Positions 43,201-52,114 of a DNA stretch of 64,000 nt are shown in pieces. The notes below the pieces were generated by a model. It saw nothing but the letters and a program-made list of their open reading frames with translations. It was not told the DNA's origin and ran no database searches. This stretch comes from Medakamo hakoo. Its lineage: Eukaryota > Chlorophyta > Trebouxiophyceae > Coccomyxaceae. The first letter of the stretch is position 1, and each line of letters begins with the position of its first letter. The position numbers were made by a program, and so were the translations under genes. The stretch spans positions 806,001 through 870,000 of the forward strand of contig CP089453.1 in the NCBI GenBank assembly GCA_026636295.1, written 5' to 3'.

Positions 43201-43553
43201 GCGCCATCTGCACGGGGGCGTCGCTCTGCTACCTGGCCATCTCCATCGCGCGCCTGCACGCGGCGCGCGAGCTGAACGCGGGCGACACGACCCGGCACGC
43301 CGGCCTGATCAAGCGCGTGCGGTCGGTGAAGGCGGGCGGCGGGCGGGCGGGCCTGCCTGGCGAGGACCGGGGCAGGCTGCTGCAGGAGACGCTGAGCCTG
43401 AGCCGGTTGGGGAGCAGGGCTGGCAGCGTCGTCAGCGGGCGGTGGAGGCCCTCGACGTCTGGCCTGTCCTCCCGCCGGTCGTCGACGATGGGTGGGACGC
43501 CAGGTGCGTTGGCGTCGCCGGACGGGGCCGCCCCTGGAAAGGGTGTGGCGTGA
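40294..43553 (+). CDS. GPH/MFS_2-type cation-coupled sugar transporter family protein
   Basis: Five exons, 40294-40477, 40622-40804, 40926-41943, 42145-42604 and 42756-43553, all phases closing; 880 residues. The N-terminal 60 residues are cytosolic and Ala/Pro-rich. Then LTKLAYGAPSLATSSLSFLV, VARSMDILVDPTIGNWTDRT and RTRWGRRRVF show the glycoside-pentoside-hexuronide (MelB-like) signature, with the D-x-x-x-DP and TRWGRRR loop motifs. About twelve membrane segments follow, with large loops carrying several Cys residues (about 280-380) and a cytosolic Ser/Arg/Gly-rich tail of about 130 residues. The substrate cannot be read from sequence; relatives carry sugars or other organic solutes with Na+ or H+. 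Introns carry CCCCCA and CCCGCC repeats. Confidence 0.88.
40884..40918 (+). repeat. CACCCCC microsatellite in transporter intron 2
   Basis: Five near-perfect CACCCCC units lie directly before the CATCCACCAG acceptor and replace a normal polypyrimidine tract. The G-rich strand could form G-quadruplexes. Confidence 0.8.
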
Positions 43554-43762
43554 GATTGTGGGCGTGTGTTTTTTTGTTCAACCTTTTTTTTCTGCGCGAA
43601 ATTTGATGCGTGAAGCCAAGGGAAGAGGGTGTATGTGTGTGTGGGTGGGCGTGAGCTGTTTTCTTTTCGTCGCCTGAGTGTAGAGTGACGCCGTGAGAAA
43701 AAAAAAATCTTCATTTCTCATGAGGTTGGGCCCGACACACCGCCGAAACGAATCGCTGTGCG

Positions 43763-44250
43763 ATGTCATCGCCCGCGCCCGGCCCTGCCGGGCTTGCAGA
43801 CGCCACTCCCGCCCTCTTATCGAAGCTGGTCCACCCCTTGTCTGTCAAGCACAACGCTGGTGTCGCTTCGTACATGTACGACTCGGAGGGAGCGTTTTTT
43901 TCGGACCCGCGCTCGTCCGCGCACCCCCGGCCCGTTTTGTCATCCACCCCCACCCCCACCCCCACCCCCACCCCACCCCATGATCCATCAACAGTTCCAT
44001 CGCCCTCGCCCTCATCGCCGGCCTGTCCGCCGGCATCCTGGGTGTGGAAGGCTGGTCCGGCTTCCTCTACTACATCCTCTCCCAAGCCGTCTCCGCTGCC
44101 ATCATCCACGCCAAAGCCGGCGGGAATCCAGCCGCCTTTTCCGACTCGCCAACGTCTCTCTTGATCGGCGACGCCCTGGGCTCGTCCGCGCTGCTGACAT
44201 TCTTCCTGTGGTGGGCGTTGAGCCACAACTTTTGTCACTTGTTCGGGTGA
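43763..44250 (+). CDS. EMC6: ER membrane protein complex subunit 6
   Basis: Two exons. Exon 2 is 43995-44250; exon 1 starts at 43763 and ends at 43869 or 43875, both being GT donors in the required phase 2. The product has about 120 residues. KHNAGVAS followed by SIALALIAGLSAGILGVEGW and GFLYYILSQAVSAAIIHAKAG matches the EMC6 fold: a conserved Asn before the first membrane helix, AGILG in the first hairpin, then LLIGDALGSSALLTFFLWWAL. EMC6 belongs to the ER membrane protein complex, which inserts tail-anchored and multi-pass membrane proteins. The intron carries a CCCCCA microsatellite (43944-43980). Confidence 0.88.
43944..43980 (+). repeat. CCCCCA microsatellite in the EMC6 intron
   Basis: About six CACCCC(C) units lie immediately upstream of the acceptor region of the EMC6 intron. 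The arrangement resembles that in the transporter gene. Confidence 0.8.
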
Positions 44251-44385
44251 GCGGTGTAGAAGAGAAAGAGCAGAGCGAACAGTTTGTGTTTCGTGTTTTC
44301 ATTCCGTTTTCTTTCGGTCCAAAGTTTTCCTCGGGGGGTCCAAAGGCCCGAGTCTGGGCACGCGCGCGCGGGCTCCAGGCTCTCA

Positions 44386-46132
44386 TCAGATTACCCACAC
44401 AAACCGCCCCGCCTCTTCCTCGCCCTCTTCCTCCGCCTTGGCCGCCGCCACCGCGCTCGCACCCACCTCCACGCTGCTGCCACCGCCGCCCTTTGCACTC
44501 ACTGTCGCCGCCGCCGCGTGTTCCGCCAACACCGCCGCCGCCATGGCGGTGAACTCGAAATCGGATTCCGGGTCGACGTCGACGACGGTGCCCGACCCGT
44601 GCACGCATTCGATCTCCATGAACGGCGCGCGCACCTCGTCGCAGTCGGCGTACCGAAACGCTTGGAGCGTCGCGCAAAAGGACCCCGGCCCGGGCGGGAC
44701 GGCGGCGGTGATGGAGTGGACCTGGTGGTGCGTGGCGTCAAACCAGCCGACGGTGCCGGGGCCGCACAGTCCTTCAAAAAGAGGTGGCCGGGCCGGGTCG
44801 GCGGGAGGCGCGCCGTCGAGGGAGTTGAACGTCCGCAGGACGCACGCGCCGTGGAGGACGACAAAGCCACCGCAGCAGCCGCCGTGGCCGTGGATGGGGG
44901 ACGCGGAACCCGAGGGCCAGATTTCCAGGACGAAAGGTTCGCCGGGCGCGAGCGCGCCCGCCCGGGGCGCGACGCCCACGCGCAGGTAGGGCAGCCCACC
45001 CGCGCGCGCGGCTTTGGCGGCGAGCGTGCGGGCCAACAGGCCGGTCGGTGACGCCAGCGAGTGCGAGATGGCCGCGGCCAAGGCAGGTGGGAGGGTGACG
45101 CCGGGCGACGCCAGCATTTCGACGACGGCGCGGACGGTGCGGTTGGGGAGCAGGGCGACCGGCACGGGCGACGACGGGGCGGCCATGGTGTCCAGCGACG
45201 TCGGCCACCCGGGCGGCGCCGCGAGCGGCGACAGCGGCGCGGCGGGTAGCGGGTGCGGTGACAGAGAGAGCACGGCTTGTGAGGCGGCGCCAGCCGCCGC
45301 CCGCCCGGCTTGGCGGGCGACGTATGCGGAACCCAGGGCGACGGCGCACGGGCCGGCCGCGCACACGCGCAAGGATGGCAGGGTGCCGGGCGAGCGCGCG
45401 AGGGGACGGGTGCCAGGCGGCAGCGTGGCGGAGAGTGACGCCGTGGAGGTGGAGGCTTCGGTGCCACGGCCGTAGGCCAGGCGGCCGCCGTCCCGGCCGA
45501 CGGGGCCGGCCTCCCAGGACAGCCAGTGGAGCGTGGCCGCGCCCTGGTGCGGGCTGTGGGCGTGGTTGGTCGCCGGCGCTGCTGGGCCGGGCGTGGTCGC
45601 CAAGTCCGTCACGTCGCCGTTGGCAGAGCGCAGGAAGAGCGTGGCGCTGTTGGACGCGTCGACTGTGACGCCGGCGGCGGCGCCGGAAGCTGGTTCGGGG
45701 TGTGTGGGGGGCGGGTGAGGAGAACACGCTGCGCACGCCTGGCGGTAGTTGCAGGCGCGCGCGCGCCGCGGTCGGGGCAACGCGCGGCGTCGCGCGGCTC
45801 GGCTTCCGCCACGGCAAACCCTGGGCTCCTTGCCGTGCACGAGGCCTTGCGCCACGCGAGTGGGAGTGCATGGGACCTGGCTTGTCACCGGCATGCAAGT
45901 CGAGCTCTGTCGAGGCTGTTTCCGGCTGGCGTGGAGCGACAACCAATTCCTGTTGCGGTCTGTCGACGAGAAAAAGCCCCGACCGCCGTGCGGAAGAACA
46001 CCAACGCCGAAATCCGTTCCGGAACGCACCGTCCTCCACCCACAGGCTGATGCTGGCGCTCGAGCAGCTCGACGGCACAGCCAACCGGGCGGAGCCGGAG
46101 CCGTGAGAGGTGAGGGCGGGCGTGCTGAGCAT
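44386..46132 (-). CDS. Cysteine dioxygenase-like cupin protein with N-terminal extension
   Basis: Two exons, 46132-45889 and 45689-44386, phase 1; 515 residues. The C-terminal half (about 270-450) is a cysteine-dioxygenase-type cupin: FVLEIWPSGSASPIHGHGG, then GGFVVLHGACVLRTF, FDATHHQVHSI and ESDFEF; the HGH pair and the later His are the expected iron ligands. The family oxidises thiols such as cysteine or N-terminal cysteines. The first half contains GVTVDASNSATLFLRSANGD and LHWLSWEAGPVGRDGGRLAY, then GRG, which recalls the farnesoic acid O-methyltransferase-like (FAMeT) beta-sandwich; that is a weak call. Exon 1 is supported only by phase and splice motifs and is less GC-rich. Confidence 0.72.
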
Positions 46133-46311
46133 AGCTTTTTTTTTCTTTCGCGCCGCGAGAAGCGACGGCGCAAAAAATGTTGCGTTCTGTGCCGACCCGA
46201 CCACCCCATTCCATCCACGAAAAAAATGCATTCCATTCAATCGACCCCCATTCCATCCATCCACACGGACTCACGGACGAAAGACAAAGCTACCCGGGCA
46301 AGGCAACACAC

Positions 46312-46329
46312 GCCCCCCCCCCCCCCCTC
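46312..46329 (+). repeat. C17 homopolymer next to the SPP stop codon
   Basis: A run of about 17 C abuts the stop codon of the minus-strand signal peptide peptidase gene, so the transcript would carry a G run straight after its stop. Confidence 0.85.
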
Positions 46330-47986
46330 ACGCCTTTGCTTTGCTCCCACCATCCTTGTACGCCAGCACTCGCCCGACCTCCCCCCTCAACACAGCCAGC
46401 CCGCCCACGGCGCCCAGCGTGGCGGGGACGATGTACACCAGCGCCGGCTGGCCCGCGTGCGTCACCGCGTTGGCCCAGAACGCGGCGCCCAGCCCGCCGG
46501 CGTACGCGGCCAGCGCCGCGGTGAAGTACGTCCGCGGCCCCGACAGCACCGCGTCCGTGGCGGACGCGACCGCGCGCGGGGAGGACGGCGACGCGGGCGA
46601 CGACGACGCGGGCGATGCGCCTCCACCGTCTTCTTCACCCCGCGCCCTGCTCTCTTGCCCGTCAGCGATGCGGTCGTACGCCTCCTCCGCCGCGTCCGCG
46701 GCCGCTTCCCCGATCTCCCTGTCGTCCGCTTCGCCCCACGCCCGGTCCATCGCGCCCATGATGGCCGCCGCGGCCGCAGCCGCGCGTGGCCTCAAATCCA
46801 CGGCGCGCGAGGCGTCAAAGCGCAGGCATAAGGCGAGGAGCGTGCCGGGTATGACGACGTCGCCCAGGCAGAGGAGGGAGAAGCCGAACGTCGACGGCGG
46901 CGGGGCATCCAGGGGCAGGGGGAGGGGGGACGCGGCCGCGGCGGCGGCCGCGGCGGCCGCGGCCGCGCCCACGTCCTGAGGGAACAGGAGCCGCGTCGGA
47001 CCCGCCAGGGCGTCGGACGTGGCCACCGCCAGCATCACCGACTGGCCGTCCGCCGTGAAGTGGGAGGAGCCAAACACGGCGGCCGCGTCGTACAGGGCCA
47101 GCCCGACCAGGGCCGCGGCCGCCGCCCGGAAGGACGAGACGCCGACGAGGGCCAGGACGTCCGTGGCGACCGCGCACGCAATGGCGTTGGACAGCGTGAA
47201 GTTGTGGTGGCCCGCAGCCGCGTCCAGGGTGGCGACGCCCAGGCCGAGCGCGGCGGCGGCCAGGTCGGACGGGCGCAGGTCCGCGGTCGTGACCGAGCGC
47301 CCCTCCCCGTCCAGCAACCAGCCGGGCGGCACGGAAACCGTCCACGCGGGCCCCGGGTCGGTGGCATTGGTGCCGGAGCTGCCGCCACCCCCAGCAGCTT
47401 GACGCGCCATGGTGCGGAGCGGTGGGCCCGCCGCTGAAGTGACGGCGGCCGCGGACAACAGGAAGAAATAAAAATTGAGGAACGTGCGCGGGTCCCACCC
47501 AGATTTGATCAATAGATACGCCAGGCCGAGCGTCACGCCGGCTCCCAGCGGCAACAGCGCGCCCGCCTGCACGGACAGCGTGCGCCGGTCACGGGAGGTC
47601 AGGGCGCGGTGGGAGGCGATGTACAGGGAGAGCGTGGCGAGGCCCAGGAAGTACACAAACGCGGACGAGTTGCCAAACGTGGCCGCGAGGACGGGGCCGG
47701 ACGCCAGGACGCCCAGCAGGGCGGCGTAGGCGGTGAGCGCGTCGTCGGAGTCTTCCCAGCGCCAGGGTGGCGTGGACGAGGGCGAGGGCTGGTCGTCCTT
47801 GCTTGGCTCAGGCGTGGCAGAGGGTGGCGCGGCGCGGGCGAGGTTGCGACGCGGCCTCGCCGTCGCCCGGGTTTGGCGGACCGCCGCGCGCAGCGGGGGC
47901 ACCGCGCGCGGCTGTGTCCAAGGCGTCAACGTCTGGCGACATGTGAGGCTTGATGCTAGCGGGAGGCGAAGGCGTGCGGTGACCAT
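46328..47986 (-). CDS. Plastid-type signal peptide peptidase (A22B aspartyl intramembrane protease)
   Basis: Single exon, 552 residues from the ATG at 47986. The first 75 residues are Arg/Ser/Thr/Pro-rich without acids at the start (MVTARLRLPLASSLTCRQ), a likely chloroplast transit peptide. Several membrane segments follow. The two catalytic aspartates lie in LVGLALYDAAAVFGSSHF and LLCLGDVVIPG; the PAL motif is GQPALVYIVP. The first glycine of the usual GxGD motif is a cysteine here (CLGD). Loops of low complexity (poly-Ala near 375-395 and an acidic Ser/Ala stretch near 440-490) are inserted between helices. Relatives cleave membrane-embedded signal peptides or tail-anchored proteins. Divergent from the PP2C gene. 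Confidence 0.88.
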   Translation of the reverse strand: MVTARLRLPLASSLTCRQTLTPWTQPRAVPPLRAAVRQTRATARPRRNLARAAPPSATPEPSKDDQPSPSSTPPWRWEDSDDALTAYAALLGVLASGPVLAATFGNSSAFVYFLGLATLSLYIASHRALTSRDRRTLSVQAGALLPLGAGVTLGLAYLLIKSGWDPRTFLNFYFFLLSAAAVTSAAGPPLRTMARQAAGGGGSSGTNATDPGPAWTVSVPPGWLLDGEGRSVTTADLRPSDLAAAALGLGVATLDAAAGHHNFTLSNAIACAVATDVLALVGVSSFRAAAAALVGLALYDAAAVFGSSHFTADGQSVMLAVATSDALAGPTRLLFPQDVGAAAAAAAAAAAASPLPLPLDAPPPSTFGFSLLCLGDVVIPGTLLALCLRFDASRAVDLRPRAAAAAAAIMGAMDRAWGEADDREIGEAAADAAEEAYDRIADGQESRARGEEDGGGASPASSSPASPSSPRAVASATDAVLSGPRTYFTAALAAYAGGLGAAFWANAVTHAGQPALVYIVPATLGAVGGLAVLRGEVGRVLAYKDGGSKAKA

Positions 47987-48194
47987 CGCGGCGGGCGGCG
48001 ACGAATTTGCCGGGCGGAAAAGAGGAGAGGGTGGGCAGAAAGAGCCGGCGGCGAGCCCGGCCCGCCGTTTTCGGAGGAATGACCGGCTAGCCACTGAATG
48101 CGTGGCTTCACTCCCTGTTTTTTTGTCCCGGCCCGGAGCGCGTTCCAAGGACGCGACCACCCGCCCGTCCCACTCAGCCCTCCCATTCGCTCCC
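47987..48194. promoter_or_regulatory. Bidirectional promoter region, SPP (-) / PP2C (+)
   Basis: 208 bp between divergent starts. Contains a T run (about 48117-48124) and no TATA box. Confidence 0.45.
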
Positions 48195-49918
48195 ATGGGC
48201 GCCGTCTCCTCCACGCCCGTGGGTGGCGAGAGCGGCGGCACTTCCCTGCGCAAAAAAGGAGGAGGTGCGCCGCCTTTTTTCGCGGTTTCCTCTTCGCGTT
48301 GTCCAAGGAGAGAGATGCGCGGAACAACGGCGGCCCCGCTCACGGCCAAGGCCCACCCCCTGCCCCATCACACACCCACGCAGATACCAGAGACGCTGCT
48401 CCCGGAGACGCCCCTGCTCTTTTGACGGCAGCGGCCACCTGCAAAACGCCGTCGGCCCGGCCGACAACGGGAGGAAGCGGTTGGCGCCTCGCCGCCGTCA
48501 TTCGGGCCGCCCGCGCCGGCGGCAGCCGGCCCGGCTCCGACATTGTTGACGCCGACCGGGCTGCGGCCTGGCTGCGTGGTGGGGAAGGCGGAAGCGCGGC
48601 GGCGCCGAGCCCCGCCACCGTGTCCACGTCCATGCCCGCGCCGGCGCCGCCGCCCACTCTGACCTGGGCCGCCCACTGGGCGACGCAGGGCGGCCGGGAG
48701 CCGGGCTACCACCACGGCCGCGACGACGCGCCGTCGTCCAAACCCAACCAGGACTCGTTCATCGTGGAGGATGCGTGGTGGTGCCCTGGGGCGTTGGGGT
48801 TGGTCGCACCCCAACAACCGCCTGCCACTGCGTCCAGCCCCGCGTCCAAACACCACGGCGGCGGCCACCGCCGGTCGCTGTCCGCCTTTGCCGGGACGAG
48901 CGCCGTCGCCCTGGCCCCACCCCCGTCCATGGCGCCCAACCCGCTGGCCCTGGCGGCCGCATTCGATGGCCACGGCCCGCGCGGGCACGCGGCCTCCGAC
49001 CTCGCCCGCCGCCGGCTGCCGCCCGCGCTCGCGGCCGCGTTGGCGAGGGGCCTGGCGCCCGGGCCGGCCTTGGCGTCGGCCCTCGTCTCCGTCGACGCGG
49101 ACCTCATGGCGGGGCCCTGCCGCCTGTGCGGCGTCACCGGCACGACCGCCGTCGCCGCCCTCTTGACCGCCCGCCCGCCCGCCTTGCACCTGGCCTGGGT
49201 TGGCGACTCGCGCGCCGTCCTGGCGAGGCGCCGGGAGGTTGCCGTGGCGCAGGAAGGAGCCGACGGCGGGCGGTGGAGCCTGGGTGTGGGTGGGATCAGC
49301 CCCCGGCCGCCTGCGGCGGCGGCGGCTGTGGCGCCTGGCCCGCCGCAGCCCTCCAGCACGACGGCTGCCGCCTGGGCGGCCGCGCCCGCCGGCCTGACCG
49401 CCATCGACTTGACGCACGACCACAAGCCGTCCACGCCCTCCGAACGCGCGCGCATCGAGGCGGCGGGCGGCCGCGTCGCCCGCCTGGTGGACCCGGACAC
49501 GGGCGCGGAGGTGGGGCCGGCGCGGGTGTGGCTGGCGACCGCCTGGGCGCCGGGCCTCGCGATGTCCCGCTCCCTGGGCGACGCCCTGGCCCGCACGGTC
49601 GGCGTCCTGCCCGCCGCCGACACGGCGACGGTGGACGTCCGCGCCTCGGACGCGTTCGCCATCATTGCCACGGACGGCGTGTGGGAGTTCATGGACGGCC
49701 AGGAGGCCGTGGACTGCGTGGCGGCCGCGCCGACGCCGGCCACGGGGTGCGCGGCCCTCGTCGCCGAAGCACGGCGGCGGTGGGGCGTGGAGGAAGTGGG
49801 TGGGGCCATTGACGACATCACAGCCATTGTGCTGTGCCTGGACGTCAGCGCTGCGTCCGGGAGCCGCGGCGATGGCGGCGGCGTGGGCGGGAGCCTGGAC
49901 CGGGCCGGGTCGTCGTGA
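48195..49918 (+). CDS. PP2C-type protein serine/threonine phosphatase
   Basis: Two exons, 48195-48264 and 48384-49918, phase 1; 534 residues. Conserved PP2C blocks: SKPNQDSFIVE (metal-site Asp), LALAAAFDGHGPRGHAASD, GVTGTTAVAALL, LAWVGDSRAVLA, LTHDHKPSTPSERARI, LAMSRSLGDALA, AIIATDGVWEFMD and IDDITAIVLCL. All the metal-binding aspartates I would expect are present. The N-terminus MGAVSSTPVGG fits N-myristoylation. Two low-complexity insertions sit inside the catalytic domain: a His/Ser/Ala stretch between the Asp block and DGHG, and a Pro/Ala stretch after the GDSR block. Plant PP2Cs regulate kinase and hormone signalling; the target here is unknown. Confidence 0.93.
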
Positions 49919-50127
49919 GGTGGGGGTGGGGGGTGGGGGGTGGAAGTGGTTGATTAATCAAGACAGTCTTCGTCGTTTTTTGCAAGGGGAGGAAAAAACC
50001 ACACGTTCGCTCCCGCACGGGTTTCACGCGTTCACGGCCCGGGTGAAGGAGAAGAAAAAAGAACAGGGAGGGGCACGCACACACCACTCAAAAAAAGACG
50101 CCCAAAGAAGTCAACCCCACATCCTCG

Positions 50128-51816
50128 CTAAGCCGTGAGACCCTTGCTCCGAGACCAAAGGTTGTACGCCGCCTCGGACAGCTCCGCCCAAATGTCGTAG
50201 TCGTCCGTCCCGCGGCTCAACACCGCCCGAATTACCGGCGAGTTGCCGCCAACCCAAAGCGCCGAGCCACTCTGACCGCCTTCCGCCACCGCGCACCGCG
50301 AAATGTCCACGCGGATGGCGACGTCGCGCCCGTTGGCGTCGTTGGTGTAGCAGGGCGTGCGGTAGTGCACAAACGTGCCCGCGTACTGCGTGGTTTGCGG
50401 GTAGCCCGCCGTCATGAGCGGCGTGCCCGTCGGGCCCGTCGGCGACCAGGCAAAGCCCATGGTGCCGACCTTTTCCGACACCCGGCCGCGGGTGATGACG
50501 ACGCCCGCGTCGTACGCCCAGGCCGTCGCTTCGGAGCCGGCGCCCGACCAGCCCGCCAACACCTGGAAGCGGGTGGACGGGTACGCCCCGAACGGCGAGC
50601 GCGGCGCGCCGCCCGCGGGGCGGTAGGCGCCCGGCCGCACCGTGTACGGCCCGTAAAAGCCACGGCCGACGGAGTAGAGGCAGTGCGCGGCCGTGCCCAC
50701 GACGTGCGGCCCGATGACCGCGCCGGAACAGCCAAAGTCCAGCCAGGCGGCCCGGCGGTAGGGCTGCGGCGGCGTAGAACCAAACTGCACCCAGCGGGAC
50801 GGCTGGAAGTCGGGCACCATCTCGTCGTCGGAGGAGGGCGCGTCGGCCGCGTCGGCCGAGCCGGGGACTTCCACGCCGCCCGGCTGTGGGCCGTCCTCGC
50901 CCTCGGCCTCCACGGCGCCCGTCGGGCCTTCCTCGCCCGCCGTTTCTGCGCCCCCAGACCCACCACCGTCCGCCGCACCGTCCACCGGCTCCTTGCTCGC
51001 GTACAGCAGGCCCGTCTCCAAGTCCACGGACAGGATGCGGCGGTCGGTGATGGGCGGCGGCGTGTCGGCCTGGGCGCGCGCGGACAGAGCGGCGGACGCG
51101 GCGGCTTCCGCGGCGGCCAGGTCGAAGGCGCCGACGCGCGCCTGGCCGACGAGGGCCAAGCCCTCGCTCTCGTACTTGCGCAAGGCGGACGCGTCCACGG
51201 TGGGAGGCGCGTCCGCACTGGAAGACGCGTCCAGGTCGAACGCGCTGGCGATGGGGTGGGCGTCGACGGGGAACGGCTTGTCGCCCGCCGGCTCCCGGCC
51301 ACCGCTCGCGGGCGGCGGCCCGCACGGGCCCGGGTGCGCGACGCCCGCGCCGCCGCACACGGCCAGGCAGGCGCCCTGGTACGTCAGGCCGTCGTTGCCG
51401 CACACCAGGTTGGCAGACAGAGAGCACTGGTTGCAGTCGTGGGTCTCGGCTTCTTGGGCGGAAGCGGACTGTGGTGGGGGTGTGTGTGTGGTGGTGTTTG
51501 TGAAGGCGCGCGGGAGGTGGAGGTAGGTTGGACGCGCGCCATGCGCAACAGGCGGGCGCGCGGAGGAGCGGGCAGCCTTCACGCGACCACGCCGCCCACC
51601 CAGCTCTCATCCTCGCGCATCTCCCTCTCCTGCCCTCGACGCGAATGGGCGTGGGAGAGCCGGCGCTCAGGCGGTGGTAAAAGGCACAGCGGAAATGCAA
51701 AAACGCGCGCGCAAAACAGACGCGCAGCAACAACTGCGTTGTTTTCCAACTCCCTCGCGCCCACGGACCTGCCACGCCAGCGCCGCCGCCAGGGCCGTCA
51801 GAACCAGGGAACGCAT
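50128..51816 (-). CDS. Secreted Kazal-domain plus trypsin/V8-like serine protease
   Basis: Two exons, 51816-51769 and 51468-50128, phase 0; 462 residues. Exon 1 encodes the signal peptide MRSLVLTALAAALAWQ. A Kazal-like module follows, with spaced cysteines in CNQCSLSANLVCGNDGLTYQ and GACLAVCGG through GPC. After an acidic linker with Ala/Gly/Glu stretches, the catalytic domain (about 260-460) shows the triad His in GPHVVGTAAHCLYSV, Asp in TAWAYDAGVV and Ser in AVAEGGQSGSALWVGG. The order and the GQSGS context resemble glutamyl endopeptidase (V8-like) proteases. Secretion or vacuolar entry is expected. Having an inhibitor-type fold and a protease in one chain is unusual. Confidence 0.88.
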
Positions 51817-51878
51817 GTGCGTGCGTGTGCGGTGCGTGCGTGCAAAGGGAAGGCAAGAGAGAGGGAAACGGCACCGCT

Positions 51879-52114
51879 TACACGGAACTCGCTTGTGTCA
51901 CTCGGCTGCGGCTACCACCACGACGGGCGCGCCGCCCGGCCCAGCACCGGCCACTACCACCGCGTCCGCGGCGCCCGCCGCGCTGCCAGGCACCAGTACA
52001 CGGAACTCGCTTGTGTCACTCGGCCGCGGCTACCACCACGACGGGCGCACCGCCCGGCCCAGCACCGGCCACCACCACCGCGTCCGCGGCGCCCGCCGCG
52101 CTGCCAGGCACCAG
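51879..52114. repeat. 118-bp tandem duplication across the 3' end of the RPI-like gene
   Basis: Two head-to-tail copies, 51879-51996 and 51997-52114, both starting TACACGGAACTCGCTTGTG and ending GCTGCCAGGCACCAG. By eye they differ at about three positions. The right copy contains the last codons and stop of the minus-strand RPI-like gene; the left copy lies in its 3' untranslated region. Confidence 0.95.
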
